From assembly GCA_009377525.1 (NCBI GenBank), contig WHTW01000017.1:1-64000 (forward strand): a stretch of DNA of 64,000 nucleotides, written 5' to 3'. The stretch is from Rhodospirillales bacterium (GTDB lineage: Bacteria > Pseudomonadota > Alphaproteobacteria > Reyranellales > Reyranellaceae). The position numbers and the translations under genes are program-made. Below are positions 34,522 through 43,226 of this stretch, one piece after another. Each line of letters starts with the position of its first letter. Position 1 is the stretch's first letter. A model generated the notes under the pieces. It did no database searches. It saw only the letters and a list, made by a program, of their open reading frames with translations, and had not been told where the DNA came from.

Positions 34522-34845
34522 CTACAGCGCCTTGTCCATCACTTGGATATGTTCGCCGCGATACTCGCGTCGCTCAAGGGCACGCCATCTGATAGCTGGC
34601 GAGCCACGGGTTGCGCGGATCGCCCTCGAGATCGTCGAACAGAAGGGAAGCAGTGCCGACCATTGGGCCGGCGTCATCGAGAGCGACGAGCACGATCGGC
34701 ACGCGATCGATGTTCATCCGCTCGCGGATCCAGGCCGTTCGCGATTTCAGCGTTTGCCCGGGATTGAGATGCCCCCCTCGGCGAAGCCCCAGACCGCTAC
34801 TTGGTCGACGAGCCCGGGACGTTCGACGAGGGGCACGATCTGCAA
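34522..34845 (-). pseudogene. Decayed GNAT acetyltransferase
   Basis: Leftward pieces: IVPLVERPGLVDQVAVWGFAE in one frame; then HLNPGQTLKSRTAWIRERMN and VPIVLVALDDAGPMVGTASL in a second; then WRALERREYRGEHIQVMDKAL before TAG. A small frameshift near 34770 breaks the first, and the middle with the acetyl-CoA-binding loop (the R/Q-x-x-G-x-G/A region) is deleted after NPWLAS. No functional enzyme can result. It lies right behind cspA. Confidence 0.72.
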
Positions 34846-34848
34846 GCG

Positions 34849-35055
34849 CTATTCAGCCGCCTTCAGATTCACGGCCGCCGAACGGCCGCGCTCAGTGGCG
34901 ATTTCGTAGCTGATCTTCTGGCCCTCGTTGAGGCCGTTCAGGCCCGAACGCTCGACCGCGCTGATATGCACGAACACGTCCTTGCCGCCGTCGCTCGGCT
35001 GGATGAATCCGAAACCCTTGGTGGCGTTGAACCACTTGACCGTACCAGTAGCCAT
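34849..35055 (-). CDS. cspA: Cold shock protein
   Basis: 68 residues, one cold shock domain with RNP1 KGFGFIQ and RNP2 VFVHIS, preceded by TGTVKWFN. Nucleic-acid chaperone. ATG 35055 follows GAGAGAG. The 227 bases upstream, up to the uxaA-like gene, hold no gene and are long enough for the extended 5' UTR typical of csp genes; no specific element could be defined. Confidence 0.94.
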   Translation of the reverse strand: MATGTVKWFNATKGFGFIQPSDGGKDVFVHISAVERSGLNGLNEGQKISYEIATERGRSAAVNLKAAE

Positions 35056-35282
35056 CACTCTCTCTCCTCGGCAGTCTAGCCTAGACAAATACGCGCGCAG
35101 CCCGCGCGCTCGTTGCAACGGTCCGCGACAACTCGAAGAATTTGGGAATTAGCGCGTGGGGGTAGTCCGTAGCCGCTGTGGGCTGGGCCGCCAAGGCAAG
35201 GCCAAGTTCGCAGATTCGTAAGTCGTAGGGCCGCATATGGAACCCTAACGCCGGCAAGTCAAGTTGGTTGCCTAATCACTGT

Positions 35283-36794
35283 TCACATTGTGGCGCCGAT
35301 CTTCCACGGCTCGAATTCGTCGTCACCGATGCCCAACGCCTCGGATTTGGTCTTCTGTCCCGAGGCGGTCCGCAGGATCAGGTCGAAAATGCGCTGGCCA
35401 TTGTCCTGAATCGTCTCCTCGCCGTCGACGATGGTGCCGCAGTTGATGTCCATATCGTCAGTCATGCGCCGATAGAGGGAGCTATTCGTTGCAAGCTTGA
35501 GTGACGGCGTAGGCTTGCAACCGAACACGCTGCCGCGGCCGGTGGTGAAGCAGAGCACGTTGGCGCCACCGGCCACCTGGCCGGTGGCCGAGACCGGGTC
35601 ATAGCCGGGCGAATCCATATAGACGAAGCCCCTGGCGGCGATCGGCTGGGCATATTCGTAGACGTCGACCAGGTTGGTCGTGCCGCCCTTCGCAACCGCA
35701 CCCAGGGATTTCTCCAGGATGGTCGTGAGACCGCCGGCCTTGTTGCCGGGCGACGGATTGTTGTTCATCTCCCCACCGGTGCGCGCGCAATGGTCTTCCC
35801 ACCATTTGATGCGCCGGACGATCTTCTCGCCGACCTCGCGACTCACCGCACGGCGCGTGAGCAGATGCTCGGCGCCGTAGATCTCCGGCGTCTCCGACAG
35901 CACCGCCGTACCGCCATGTCGCACCAGGAGGTCGACCGCCGCACCCAGCGCGGGATTGGCCGATATGCCGGAATAGCCATCCGACCCGCCGCACTGCAGC
36001 GCCAGGATCAATTCGCTGGCCGGGATCGGCTCGCGCTCGACGTTGTTGGCCTCGGGCAGCAGTTCCTTCAGGAAGCCGATGGCACGCATCACGGTCTTGG
36101 ACACGCCACCCTCGTCCTGAATGGCCATCGGAATCAGCTTCGGCCCTTCCTTCAATCCCTCAGCGGCCAGCAGGCCGGCGATCTGGTTGGTCTCACAGCC
36201 GAGACCCAGCACCACGACGGCCGCCATGTTGGAATGGCGCGTGTAGCCCGCGAGCGTGCGGCGCAGCACGTCCATCTCGAGGCCGGCCGCCGCCATGCCG
36301 CAGCCGCCGCCATGCGTCAGCGGCACGACGCCGTCGATGTTCGGATACTGCGCAAGCATCGGCTCGAGCTTGCCCGCGATCATGCGGCTGGTCGCGGCCG
36401 AGCAGTTCACCGTGGTGACGATGCCGATGTAGTTGCGCGTCGCCGCCCGGCCATCGGCGCGGCGATAACCCATGAAGGTTGCGGCCGGCGAGATGTGGTC
36501 GGTCGGCCGGGCGTCGGCGCAGAAGGCGTAGTCGCGCTCGAAATCGCCCATGACGCAGTTATGCGTGTGGATGTGCGCGCCGGGCGCCATGTCCTCGGTG
36601 GCGAAGCCGATGATCTGGTTGTACTTGCGCAGCGGCTCGCCCTGCTTGACCGCACGGGTCAGGATCTTGTGCCCGGGCGGCACGCGCGTCGCAGCCGCGA
36701 CCTCACCCTCGACCTTGGTGCCGGGCAGGATGTCCATGCGCGCCACGACGACGTTGTCGGCCGGATGCAGCCGGATGGTGAGCGGTGCCGCCAT
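35283..36794 (-). CDS. UxaA-family altronate/galactarate-type dehydratase
   Basis: 503 residues. N-terminal SAF domain (about 1-95) followed by the UxaA catalytic domain with TRNYIGIVTTVNCSA, HGGGCGM and CGGSDGYSGISANPA. Such iron-dependent enzymes dehydrate sugar acids (altronate, galactarate and relatives) to 2-keto-3-deoxy acids. ATG 36794 has AGGA upstream. A DapA-family aldolase lies just upstream on the same strand and would cleave such a keto acid. Confidence 0.88.
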   Translation of the reverse strand: MAAPLTIRLHPADNVVVARMDILPGTKVEGEVAAATRVPPGHKILTRAVKQGEPLRKYNQIIGFATEDMAPGAHIHTHNCVMGDFERDYAFCADARPTDHISPAATFMGYRRADGRAATRNYIGIVTTVNCSAATSRMIAGKLEPMLAQYPNIDGVVPLTHGGGCGMAAAGLEMDVLRRTLAGYTRHSNMAAVVVLGLGCETNQIAGLLAAEGLKEGPKLIPMAIQDEGGVSKTVMRAIGFLKELLPEANNVEREPIPASELILALQCGGSDGYSGISANPALGAAVDLLVRHGGTAVLSETPEIYGAEHLLTRRAVSREVGEKIVRRIKWWEDHCARTGGEMNNNPSPGNKAGGLTTILEKSLGAVAKGGTTNLVDVYEYAQPIAARGFVYMDSPGYDPVSATGQVAGGANVLCFTTGRGSVFGCKPTPSLKLATNSSLYRRMTDDMDINCGTIVDGEETIQDNGQRIFDLILRTASGQKTKSEALGIGDDEFEPWKIGATM

Positions 36795-36859
36795 TGTCGT
36801 TTCCTCCGAAGTCAAAGCGTATCCGCTGAGGGCGCGCCGCTCCAGTGGCGTGTCTTCGT

Positions 36860-36926
36860 CTTCCGGAGCGCGGGCCTCTGGCCCGCTCATGATTCATGAG
36901 GCGGGCCGGAGGCCCGCGCTCCAAGG
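36860..36926. repeat. Palindromic repeat, CATGATTCATG-centred (family II relative)
   Basis: Arms start CTTCCGGAGCGCGGGCCTC and end GGCCCGCGCTCCAAGG around TCATGATTCATGA. It lies between the DapA-like and UxaA-like genes of the same operon, starting directly after the DapA-like stop, a place where it could separate expression of the two. Confidence 0.75.
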
Positions 36927-37817
36927 CTAAGCCGCGCGCTTGCTGCGAATCGCATCGATTGTGGCGCCGAGCTTGCGGACATCGGCTTCGCTGAGCGACG
37001 CAAGCGGTGCACGCATGCGGCTCCAGGCGACGAGGTCGTTGCGGCGCAGGCCGACCAGGGCCTTCACCGCCGCTGTGACGGGATGGGCCAGCACGGCCTC
37101 GACCATGCCGTTGACCCGCGGCTCCTCGACGCCGTCGAGCAACGGCTGCATCAGGTCGGGTATCACGTTGAGCATGCCGCTGATCGCACCAGAAGCACCG
37201 AGCGTCATGGCGCGGGCCAGCAGCCGCTCGTCGCCGATCAGGATGTGCAGGTCGCCATGATGCTTCAGCAGGGCCTCGGCATTGTTCCAGTCGCCGGATG
37301 AATCCTTCACGCCAGTGACCTGTTGCGGAAAGGCCTTCTTCAGGCGTTCGATCAGCTCGACCGACAGGCCGACCGAAGTGACCTGCGGGATGTGATAGAG
37401 GATGACGTTGCTGGCACCGGGTCCCAGCACCCTCAGCACGGCGTCGAACCAGTCGAACAGGCCTTCGTCGCCCGCTCCCTTGAAATAGAAGGGCGGCGCC
37501 AGCAGGAAGCTCGGGCAACCCAGCATCAGGCCGGCACGGCCTTGCGCCACCGCATCCTCGACCGACGAGGCGGCGATGCCGACCACGAGCTGAGTCTTGG
37601 GATCGATGCCGGCGCCCACCAGGGCACCCAGCGCGCGCTGGCGCTCGTTCAGGCCAAGCGAAGCGCCCTCACCCGTCGTGCCGAATGCGGTGACGCCGGT
37701 GCAGCCATCGGCCAGCGACTGGCGGGCATGTGCCACCAGGCGCGGCAGGTCGATGGCGCGGTCTTCGGTGAAGGGCGTGGCCAGCGCGACGGACAGGCCG
37801 AAGCGGTTCTTGCGCAT
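36927..37817 (-). CDS. DapA-family aldolase/dehydratase
   Basis: 296 residues, TIM barrel. Schiff-base Lys in VTGVKDSSGDW (about 165), Tyr in ILYHIPQ (about 137), and GTTGEGASL near residue 46. Length and neighbours favour a 2-keto-3-deoxy-sugar-acid aldolase or 5-dehydro-4-deoxyglucarate dehydratase over lysine synthesis; the exact substrate is open. First gene of a pair with the UxaA-like dehydratase; an element copy starts 11 nt upstream. Confidence 0.87.
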   Translation of the reverse strand: MRKNRFGLSVALATPFTEDRAIDLPRLVAHARQSLADGCTGVTAFGTTGEGASLGLNERQRALGALVGAGIDPKTQLVVGIAASSVEDAVAQGRAGLMLGCPSFLLAPPFYFKGAGDEGLFDWFDAVLRVLGPGASNVILYHIPQVTSVGLSVELIERLKKAFPQQVTGVKDSSGDWNNAEALLKHHGDLHILIGDERLLARAMTLGASGAISGMLNVIPDLMQPLLDGVEEPRVNGMVEAVLAHPVTAAVKALVGLRRNDLVAWSRMRAPLASLSEADVRKLGATIDAIRSKRAA

Positions 37818-37828
37818 GGCCCATGATA

Positions 37829-37950
37829 GAGCGATTTCCGATCTGATTGAACCGCTCGCGGTTCAATCAGATCGGAAATGCGCGTGCGGGGGTTGGCTGT
37901 TTCGACGGGCACAATTCGCTCGGCTGATTCCAGCCGAGCGAATTGTGCTC
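37829..37950 (-). mobile_element. 122-bp double-hairpin TA-flanked element, copy 5 (reverse orientation)
   Basis: Starts with hairpin 2 (GATCTGATTGAACCGC core) and ends with hairpin 1 (GCACAATTCGCTCGGCTG and complement). TA at 37827-37828; on the other side TG at 37951-37952, one substitution from TA. Exactly 122 bp. It lies directly upstream of the DapA-like gene, so that gene's promoter must lie in or beyond it. Confidence 0.85.
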
Positions 37951-37983
37951 TGGGCCGCCCGCCATCAAAGGAAGTAGGGCGAA

Positions 37984-38012
37984 GAAAAGCGGGCCCGCTT
38001 TCGCGAGCCCGC
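37984..38012 (-). terminator. Rho-independent terminator of the calcium-repeat protein gene
   Basis: Read leftward: GCGGGC stem, 12-nt loop containing a GCGAAAGC mini-hairpin, GCCCGC, then TTTTCTTC. It lies 38 nt after the stop of the gene at 38050. Confidence 0.65.
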
Positions 38013-38049
38013 GTTCCCTACATTAACTCTGACGCTACTCTATGCGTGA

Positions 38050-38553
38050 CTACCGGCGTCGGTTGTCCCAGGCGTCGAACACGTTGGGCACACCGTCGCG
38101 GTCGCGATCGCCGAACGCGCCCTGTCGGTTGTCGTAGCGATCGTACCTGTTGGGGACGCCGTCGCGGTCACGGTCGCCGTACGGGCCGCTGCGGTTGTCG
38201 GTCCGGTCGTAACGGTTCGGGATGCCGTCGCCGTCACGGTCCCAGCGGCTTGGCGTATACTGCCAGCGGTTGTTGACCTGCACCCAGCTGGGCGCAACGT
38301 AGCGATAGCCCGGCCGCGCGGTCAGCCACTGGCCCGGACGCCAGACGTACTGGTCGCGGATCAGTTCGTAGTGGCCCGGCGCCCACACATGGCCCGACCG
38401 CGGCGGCGGCACGACCTCATAGCGAGGCGGCGGCGGCGAGCCGAAGGTGATGCTCACTTGTGCGTCAGCCGGCGCGAACGGCGCCGCAACGACCGTCGCC
38501 GTCGAGAAGAATGCGGCGGCGGCAAGGGACGTGATCGCCATACGCTTCAACAT
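38050..38553 (-). CDS. Exported protein with YXWXXG-type region and calcium-binding Asp repeats
   Basis: 167 residues. Signal peptide about 1-30 (AQV). The middle carries RSGHVWAPGHYELIRDQYVW and RPGQWL, the WxPGxY/W pattern of small YXWGXW proteins. The C-terminal third is three tandem 22-residue units of the form DRDxDGxPNRYDxxDN, like thrombospondin type-3 or EF-hand-like calcium loops. ATG 38553 has AAGGAGG upstream. Probably a cell-envelope or extracellular structural protein. Confidence 0.82.
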   Translation of the reverse strand: MLKRMAITSLAAAAFFSTATVVAAPFAPADAQVSITFGSPPPPRYEVVPPPRSGHVWAPGHYELIRDQYVWRPGQWLTARPGYRYVAPSWVQVNNRWQYTPSRWDRDGDGIPNRYDRTDNRSGPYGDRDRDGVPNRYDRYDNRQGAFGDRDRDGVPNVFDAWDNRRR

Positions 38554-38683
38554 GACTTGCCTCCTTCTGCGCGGCCCCATGGCGGGCGCCACGCTGGTGA
38601 AGGGTAATACGCAAGCCATCCCCCGGGCGTTTCGGACGCATCGGAGGAATTCAGGCGCCCATTCCGCCGCTTTTCCGCCACCA

Positions 38684-39547
38684 TCAGGTTCCCACCAGCA
38701 GCAAGACGACGCCGGCGACGCTGACGACAATGCCCAGCAGGCCGAGCGCATGCAGCTTCTCGTCGCGCAGCAGGAGATAGCTCAGCACCACGGCGATCAG
38801 CGGGAACACCGCGACCAGAGGTGCCACCACGGTGATCGAACCCAGGCCCAGCGCAGCATAGAGAAGAAAGGTCGCCGTGCCGTTGGCCATGCCCACGCCG
38901 ACGAACCACCAACGGCCGACGCGATCGGGCGGGCCGGCGGCAAGCGCGCGCCGGCCGGCCAGCGACAGGATCACCACCGTCGACAGCGAATAGCCGATCG
39001 CGGCCGCGGCCAGCGGCTCGTGCCAGATCGCGAGCGCGGCCTTGATCGTGGGCTGGATGGCGCCGCGCACCAAGGCAGCAGCAAGCGGCAGGGCCAGGAC
39101 CCAGACCGGCCACTGGCGGCCGCCGGCGCCGCCGCGCAGCGCCATCAGCACCACGCCGGCGACCACCAGCATCAGGCCCACGACCTGGCCCAGCCCGATG
39201 CGTTCGCCCAGGAACAGCACCGCGCCCAGCACCGCGAACAACGGTGTGATGTTGCCGACTGCGCCCGAGACGGCAGGGCCCAGCCGCTCGTTGCCGCGCA
39301 CTGCCAGGATCGTCACGACGACGGGGAAGACACAGCCCACGCCGGCAAAGATCAGGGCGGCGGGCCAATCGAAACCATTCCAGTCGACGAAGATCAGTGC
39401 CGCGACCCAGGCCGCCGCGGCAGAGCTGCCAATGGTGTAGAGCGGTGCGCGCCAGGACGGCACAGTGCGCAGCCCGAACTGCGTCAGGATCAAGCCCAGG
39501 GCGAAGCAGAATGCCGCACCTAAGGCGAGGATGGCCGCGCTCGTCAT
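38684..39547 (-). CDS. EamA/DMT-family transporter
   Basis: 287 residues, ten hydrophobic segments in two EamA repeats (LTQFGLRTVPSWRAPLYTIGSS; ALGLGSITVVAPLVAVFPLIAVVLSYLLLRDEK). Likely exporter of amino acids or metabolites. Divergent from the aminotransferase with 42 nt between. Confidence 0.85.
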   Translation of the reverse strand: MTSAAILALGAAFCFALGLILTQFGLRTVPSWRAPLYTIGSSAAAAWVAALIFVDWNGFDWPAALIFAGVGCVFPVVVTILAVRGNERLGPAVSGAVGNITPLFAVLGAVLFLGERIGLGQVVGLMLVVAGVVLMALRGGAGGRQWPVWVLALPLAAALVRGAIQPTIKAALAIWHEPLAAAAIGYSLSTVVILSLAGRRALAAGPPDRVGRWWFVGVGMANGTATFLLYAALGLGSITVVAPLVAVFPLIAVVLSYLLLRDEKLHALGLLGIVVSVAGVVLLLVGT

Positions 39548-39589
39548 GGTCTGCTAGAAGCGCCGGCTTCCGACCGGAGAATTGGGGAA

Positions 39590-40447
39590 ATGGACACGCT
39601 CACCTACTGGAACGGCACCTGGCACGAGGGTAACCCGGCGATCCTGGGCCCGCGCGACCACGCCTTCTGGCTGGGCTCGATGGTATTCGACGGCGGCCGC
39701 GCCTTCGAGGGCTGCGGGCCGGATCTCGACCTCCATGCGGAACGCGTCGTGCGCTCGGCGCGCTCGCTCGGTCTCAAGCCGACCAAGACGGCCAAGGAGA
39801 TCCTCGACCTGATGCACGAGGCGGTCCGCCGCTTCGGCCCCAAGACCGAGCTCTACGTGCGGCCGATGTTCTGGGCAACCAAGGGCGGCCAGGGACCGAT
39901 CTCGGTCGATGGCGATTCCACGCAGTTCCTGCTCTGCGTCTATCATTCGCCGATGCGCGCCGGGACGCCGCTGACGCTCGGCCTCTGCCGCTCGATCCGC
40001 CGGCCGACGCCGGAGAGCGCGCCGACCGACGCCAAGGCAAGCTGCCTCTATCCCAACTCCAGCCGCGGCGTCGCCGAGATGCTGAAGCGCGGCTTCCAGA
40101 ATGGCATCGTGCTCGATGCGCTGGGCAACGTGGCCGAGACCTGCAGCTCGAACCTCTTCCTGGCAAAGGATGGCATCGTCAGCACGCCGGTGCCGAACGG
40201 CTCGTTCCTCGCCGGCATCACGCGCAACCGCACGGTGAAGCTGCTGCGCAATGCCGGCGTGACAGTCGAAGAGCGCACCGTGACCACGGTCGATCTCGAC
40301 AAGGCCGACGAGATGTTCACCACCGGCAACGCCGGCAAGGTGCAGCCGGTCAGCCGCTACGAAAGCCGTGACCTGCAGCCCGGCCCGATCGGCTGCCAGG
40401 CGCACGAGCTCTACATGGCGTTCGCGCGCACGCAGCGGGTGATCTGA
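39590..40447 (+). CDS. Branched-chain-amino-acid-aminotransferase-like (class IV PLP) enzyme
   Basis: 285 residues. PLP Lys in TDAKASCLYPNSSRG (about 148), with GMVFDGGRAFEG-type N-terminus (SMVFDGGRAFEGCG) and ETCSSNLFLAKDG. Typical of IlvE/Dat-like enzymes that transaminate branched-chain amino acids or D-amino acids; the YxxGIR-type substrate signatures are not clear. ATG 39590 has GGGGA just upstream. Confidence 0.85.
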   Translation: MDTLTYWNGTWHEGNPAILGPRDHAFWLGSMVFDGGRAFEGCGPDLDLHAERVVRSARSLGLKPTKTAKEILDLMHEAVRRFGPKTELYVRPMFWATKGGQGPISVDGDSTQFLLCVYHSPMRAGTPLTLGLCRSIRRPTPESAPTDAKASCLYPNSSRGVAEMLKRGFQNGIVLDALGNVAETCSSNLFLAKDGIVSTPVPNGSFLAGITRNRTVKLLRNAGVTVEERTVTTVDLDKADEMFTTGNAGKVQPVSRYESRDLQPGPIGCQAHELYMAFARTQRVI

Positions 40448-40457
40448 GGCGTGGCGG

Positions 40458-40835
40458 CTACGCTGCGCGTTTGATACGGGACTTGCGAATCAGTACGTCT
40501 GCCGGGATGCCGAGATCCTCGTGGAGACGCCGAATCATATTGATCGATAGTCCGCGGCGGCGGTTCAGCACTTCCGCGACGCGCGTGCGAGTGCCAAGAA
40601 TATTCTCAAGGTCCTTCCTCGTAAGATTCTGCTGTTCCATGCGGAACTTGATCGCCTCGATGGGATCAGGCGGGTCAATCGGATGGTGCTCGCCTTCATA
40701 TGCGTCGATCAGTGTCGCAAGCACGTCGAGCCGATCGCCTCGAGGTGTCCCCAACTTCGCACCCCATAGACGCTCGACTTCCTCCAGCGCCGCCTCGTAG
40801 TCCGCCTCGCTGCGGATCGGCTTTACATCAGCCAT
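40458..40835 (-). CDS. higA: HigA-type antitoxin with Cro/C1 HTH
   Basis: 125 residues. IRSEADYEAALEEVERLWG and the PIDPPDPIEAIKFRMEQQ segment are HigA hallmarks; HTH about 80-120 (LTRKDLENILGTRTRVAEVLNRRRGL). It neutralises HigB and represses the operon. ATG 40835 lies inside the end of higB (overlap 8 nt), toxin first. Confidence 0.9.
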   Translation of the reverse strand: MADVKPIRSEADYEAALEEVERLWGAKLGTPRGDRLDVLATLIDAYEGEHHPIDPPDPIEAIKFRMEQQNLTRKDLENILGTRTRVAEVLNRRRGLSINMIRRLHEDLGIPADVLIRKSRIKRAA

Positions 40836-41148
40836 GTCGCACACTCCTGACGTCGATCCTGTCGTAGTCCCTGTGAGTCCCGAGCCACTTGATCCAGACA
40901 ATGCCCTTTTCGAAGTCCACCGACACGACCAACCGATAATCGTTGCCTTTGACGTTGAACACGATGCGATCGGCACTGACAACGCTCGCCGATGCATATA
41001 GTCGCTTCACGTCGGCAGTACTTTTCCAGGTCGCTTTGCGTACCTCGGCAAACCATGCATCCAACGCCGCCTTGAGGGCTGTTTGATCTTTGTGCCCGGC
41101 TCGGGTTTCGACGAAACGTCGAAGCGTCCGCCGGGCGATGATTCTCAT
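40828..41148 (-). CDS. higB: HigB-type mRNA interferase toxin
   Basis: 106 residues, HigB_toxin family: MRIIARRTLRRFVETRAGH at the start, the KRLYASASVV segment, and DYRLVVSVDFEKGIVWIKWLGTHRDYDRIDV. RelE-fold ribosome-dependent RNase. First gene of the pair; a small inverted repeat lies 18 nt before its start. Confidence 0.9.
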   Translation of the reverse strand: MRIIARRTLRRFVETRAGHKDQTALKAALDAWFAEVRKATWKSTADVKRLYASASVVSADRIVFNVKGNDYRLVVSVDFEKGIVWIKWLGTHRDYDRIDVRSVRHG

Positions 41149-41165
41149 ACAATATCTTAGCATGC

Positions 41166-41178
41166 GCCCATTTTGGGC
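41166..41178 (-). promoter_or_regulatory. Inverted repeat before higBA, possible operator
   Basis: GCCCA-TTT-TGGGC, perfect 5-bp arms, 18 nt upstream of higB and next to an AT-rich TAAGATATTGT stretch that could hold the -10 box. A HigA-binding site is plausible; it could also be the end of the exporter transcript. Confidence 0.4.
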
Positions 41179-41202
41179 ACAACGGCAACAGCATGCGCCG
41201 CT

Positions 41203-42735
41203 TCAGTCCTTGCGGATTGTCTGATGCACCACCAGCGGCAAGGCCAACAGCGACAGCGCGGTGATCGCCGCCAGCATCGCCCAGGCCTCGTTGATGGCGC
41301 CGACCAGGCCGGCGCGCTCGACCAGCGGGCGCACGGTCTCGATCAAGGCGGCATCGATCGTGCGTGTCGCGGCGGTCGCGACGGTCTCCGGCGGAATACC
41401 GACCAGGGGCGACATCGAGACGTCGCCGCGCTTCAGGCGCTGGCCGATCTCCTCGGCCAGGATCGGCGCGCGGCCGTAGATCACCGTGTCGATCAGGGCG
41501 AGTCCGATGGCGCCGCCCAGGTTTCGCATCAGGTTGAAGAGGCCGCTGGCGTCGGCGACGCGGTCGGGCGGGAATTGGCCGAGCGCCAGCCGCGTCGGCG
41601 GCAGCAGGCAGAACATGATGGCCGAGCCGCGCAGGATCTGCGGCAACAGCATCTCGTCGAAATCGGTCTCCCAGGTCTGGAAGGCACTGAGGCCAAGGCC
41701 GACGGCAAACAGGGAGAAGCCGCCCAGCATCAATATCCGTCCATCGACACGGCGCTCGAGCTCGACGGCGATCGGCGCGGTGACGAGCTGGGCTGCACCG
41801 GTGACCAGCATGATGCGGCCGATCTCGAGCGGTCCGTGCTCGCGGGCGAAGGCGAGGAACACCGGCATCAGATAGACCGAGCCGTAGAGGCCGATGCCCA
41901 GGGTGAAGGAGAGCCAGCAGCCGATCGCGAAGTTGCGGTCGGCGAGCGCGCCGAGGTCGACGATCGGCTGCGACCGGCCAAGGCTGCGGCGGACGAAGGC
42001 GAAGCCTGCGACCAGCGACAGGAGAAGCAGGCCGAGCACCCTGAGCGAGGCCCAACCATGCTTGGGCGCGTCCTTCAGGCCGATCTCCAGGGCGGCAAGG
42101 GCCACCGCCATCAGGATCAGGCCGGCCATGTCGATCGTGCGGGCATGGGTGTATTCGCCGGCCTCGCGCGGCAGGAAGCGGGCGGCGATTCCGGCCGCAG
42201 CGACGCCGGGCAGGACGTTGACCAGGAACAGCCAGTGCCAGGACCACGTCTGGGTGATCCAGCCGCCGACCAACGGGCCAACCGTCGGCGCAAGCACGGC
42301 CATGACGCCGGCCAGCGTCGTCGCCACGCCCTGCTGGCGGAAGGGAAACAGCAGGAACACGGCGGAGAACACCGACGGGATCAGGACGCCGCCGGCGAAG
42401 CCCTGCACCACGCGCGCGATGACGAGGGTCTCGAAGCCGCCGCTGGCGGCGCAGGCCGCCGAGGCCACGGTGAACAGGCAGAGCGCGCCGACGAACAGCC
42501 GGCGCAGGCTGAGCACGCGCGTCAGCAGGCCGGTCAGCGGAATCGCGATCACCTCGGCGATGAGATAGGCCGTCTGCACCCAGCTCATCCGATCGGGTGC
42601 GATGGACAGCGCCTCGCTGATCTCGGGCAGCGACGTGACGACGATCTGGATGTCGAGCACGGCCATGAACATGCCGAGCGTCATGGCCGAGAAGCCGACC
42701 CAGGTGCCGGCGCCTGCTCCTCGCTCGTCCGTCAT
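41203..42735 (-). CDS. DHA2-family MFS drug/metabolite exporter
   Basis: 510 residues, about 14 helices. LDIQIVVTSLPEIS and the GGWITQTWSWHWLF motif C region mark the EmrB/QacA (DHA2) family. Last gene of the operon with the type III polyketide synthase and methyltransferase (4-nt overlap), so it probably exports or gives resistance to their product. Confidence 0.88.
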   Translation of the reverse strand: MTDERGAGAGTWVGFSAMTLGMFMAVLDIQIVVTSLPEISEALSIAPDRMSWVQTAYLIAEVIAIPLTGLLTRVLSLRRLFVGALCLFTVASAACAASGGFETLVIARVVQGFAGGVLIPSVFSAVFLLFPFRQQGVATTLAGVMAVLAPTVGPLVGGWITQTWSWHWLFLVNVLPGVAAAGIAARFLPREAGEYTHARTIDMAGLILMAVALAALEIGLKDAPKHGWASLRVLGLLLLSLVAGFAFVRRSLGRSQPIVDLGALADRNFAIGCWLSFTLGIGLYGSVYLMPVFLAFAREHGPLEIGRIMLVTGAAQLVTAPIAVELERRVDGRILMLGGFSLFAVGLGLSAFQTWETDFDEMLLPQILRGSAIMFCLLPPTRLALGQFPPDRVADASGLFNLMRNLGGAIGLALIDTVIYGRAPILAEEIGQRLKRGDVSMSPLVGIPPETVATAATRTIDAALIETVRPLVERAGLVGAINEAWAMLAAITALSLLALPLVVHQTIRKD

Positions 42736-43226
42736 TGCCTGAGTGCCGCTTCTTCCGCGCGGATCCGGACCCACAGCACCAGCGCGTTCAGGCCTGAGAA
42801 CACGATGCCGTACCACACCAGGCCGAAGCAGAGCGGCAGCACCAGGATCTCGGCGGCGACGATGCAGTAATTGGGATGCGACACGAAGCGGTACGGTCCC
42901 TCCCTCACCAGCGGCGCGCCGGGCAGCACGATGATGCGCGTCGTCCAGCGCGGCCCCAGGGTGGCGATCACCCAGACGCGCAGTCCCTGGAGGACGACGA
43001 ACACCGCCAGCCAGCCCCCGCTCACATCAACGTCGCCGTGCCAGACAGCCAGATACCACAGGCCGAAAAGCCACGCGGCATGCAAGGCCACGATCAGCGG
43101 ATAGTGGCCGGCGGCGGCCTCGCGCGCACCCTGGGCAAGCAGGCGCTCGGTGTTGCGCCGCGACAGGACCAGTTCGCCAAGACGCTGCAGGGTCACCAGG
43201 CCGAGGATGGCCCCCGCCAGGACCAT
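42732..43226 (-). CDS. ICMT/NnrU-like membrane methyltransferase (BpsB-type)
   Basis: 164 residues with about 4 membrane segments. The SAM-site region HPNYCIVAAEILVLPL and the acidic C-terminal RIRAEEAAL match isoprenylcysteine carboxyl methyltransferase-like proteins. In Bacillus the partner of the type III PKS BpsA is such a protein (BpsB/YpbQ), which O-methylates alkylpyrones. Overlap of one base with the PKS gene (TGATG). Confidence 0.82.
   Translation of the reverse strand: MVLAGAILGLVTLQRLGELVLSRRNTERLLAQGAREAAAGHYPLIVALHAAWLFGLWYLAVWHGDVDVSGGWLAVFVVLQGLRVWVIATLGPRWTTRIIVLPGAPLVREGPYRFVSHPNYCIVAAEILVLPLCFGLVWYGIVFSGLNALVLWVRIRAEEAALRQ

Noticed and set aside
38050-38250. Possible CRISPR-like or satellite repeat
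   Set aside because: The period is 66 bp with no spacers, and it encodes in-frame Asp-rich protein repeats.
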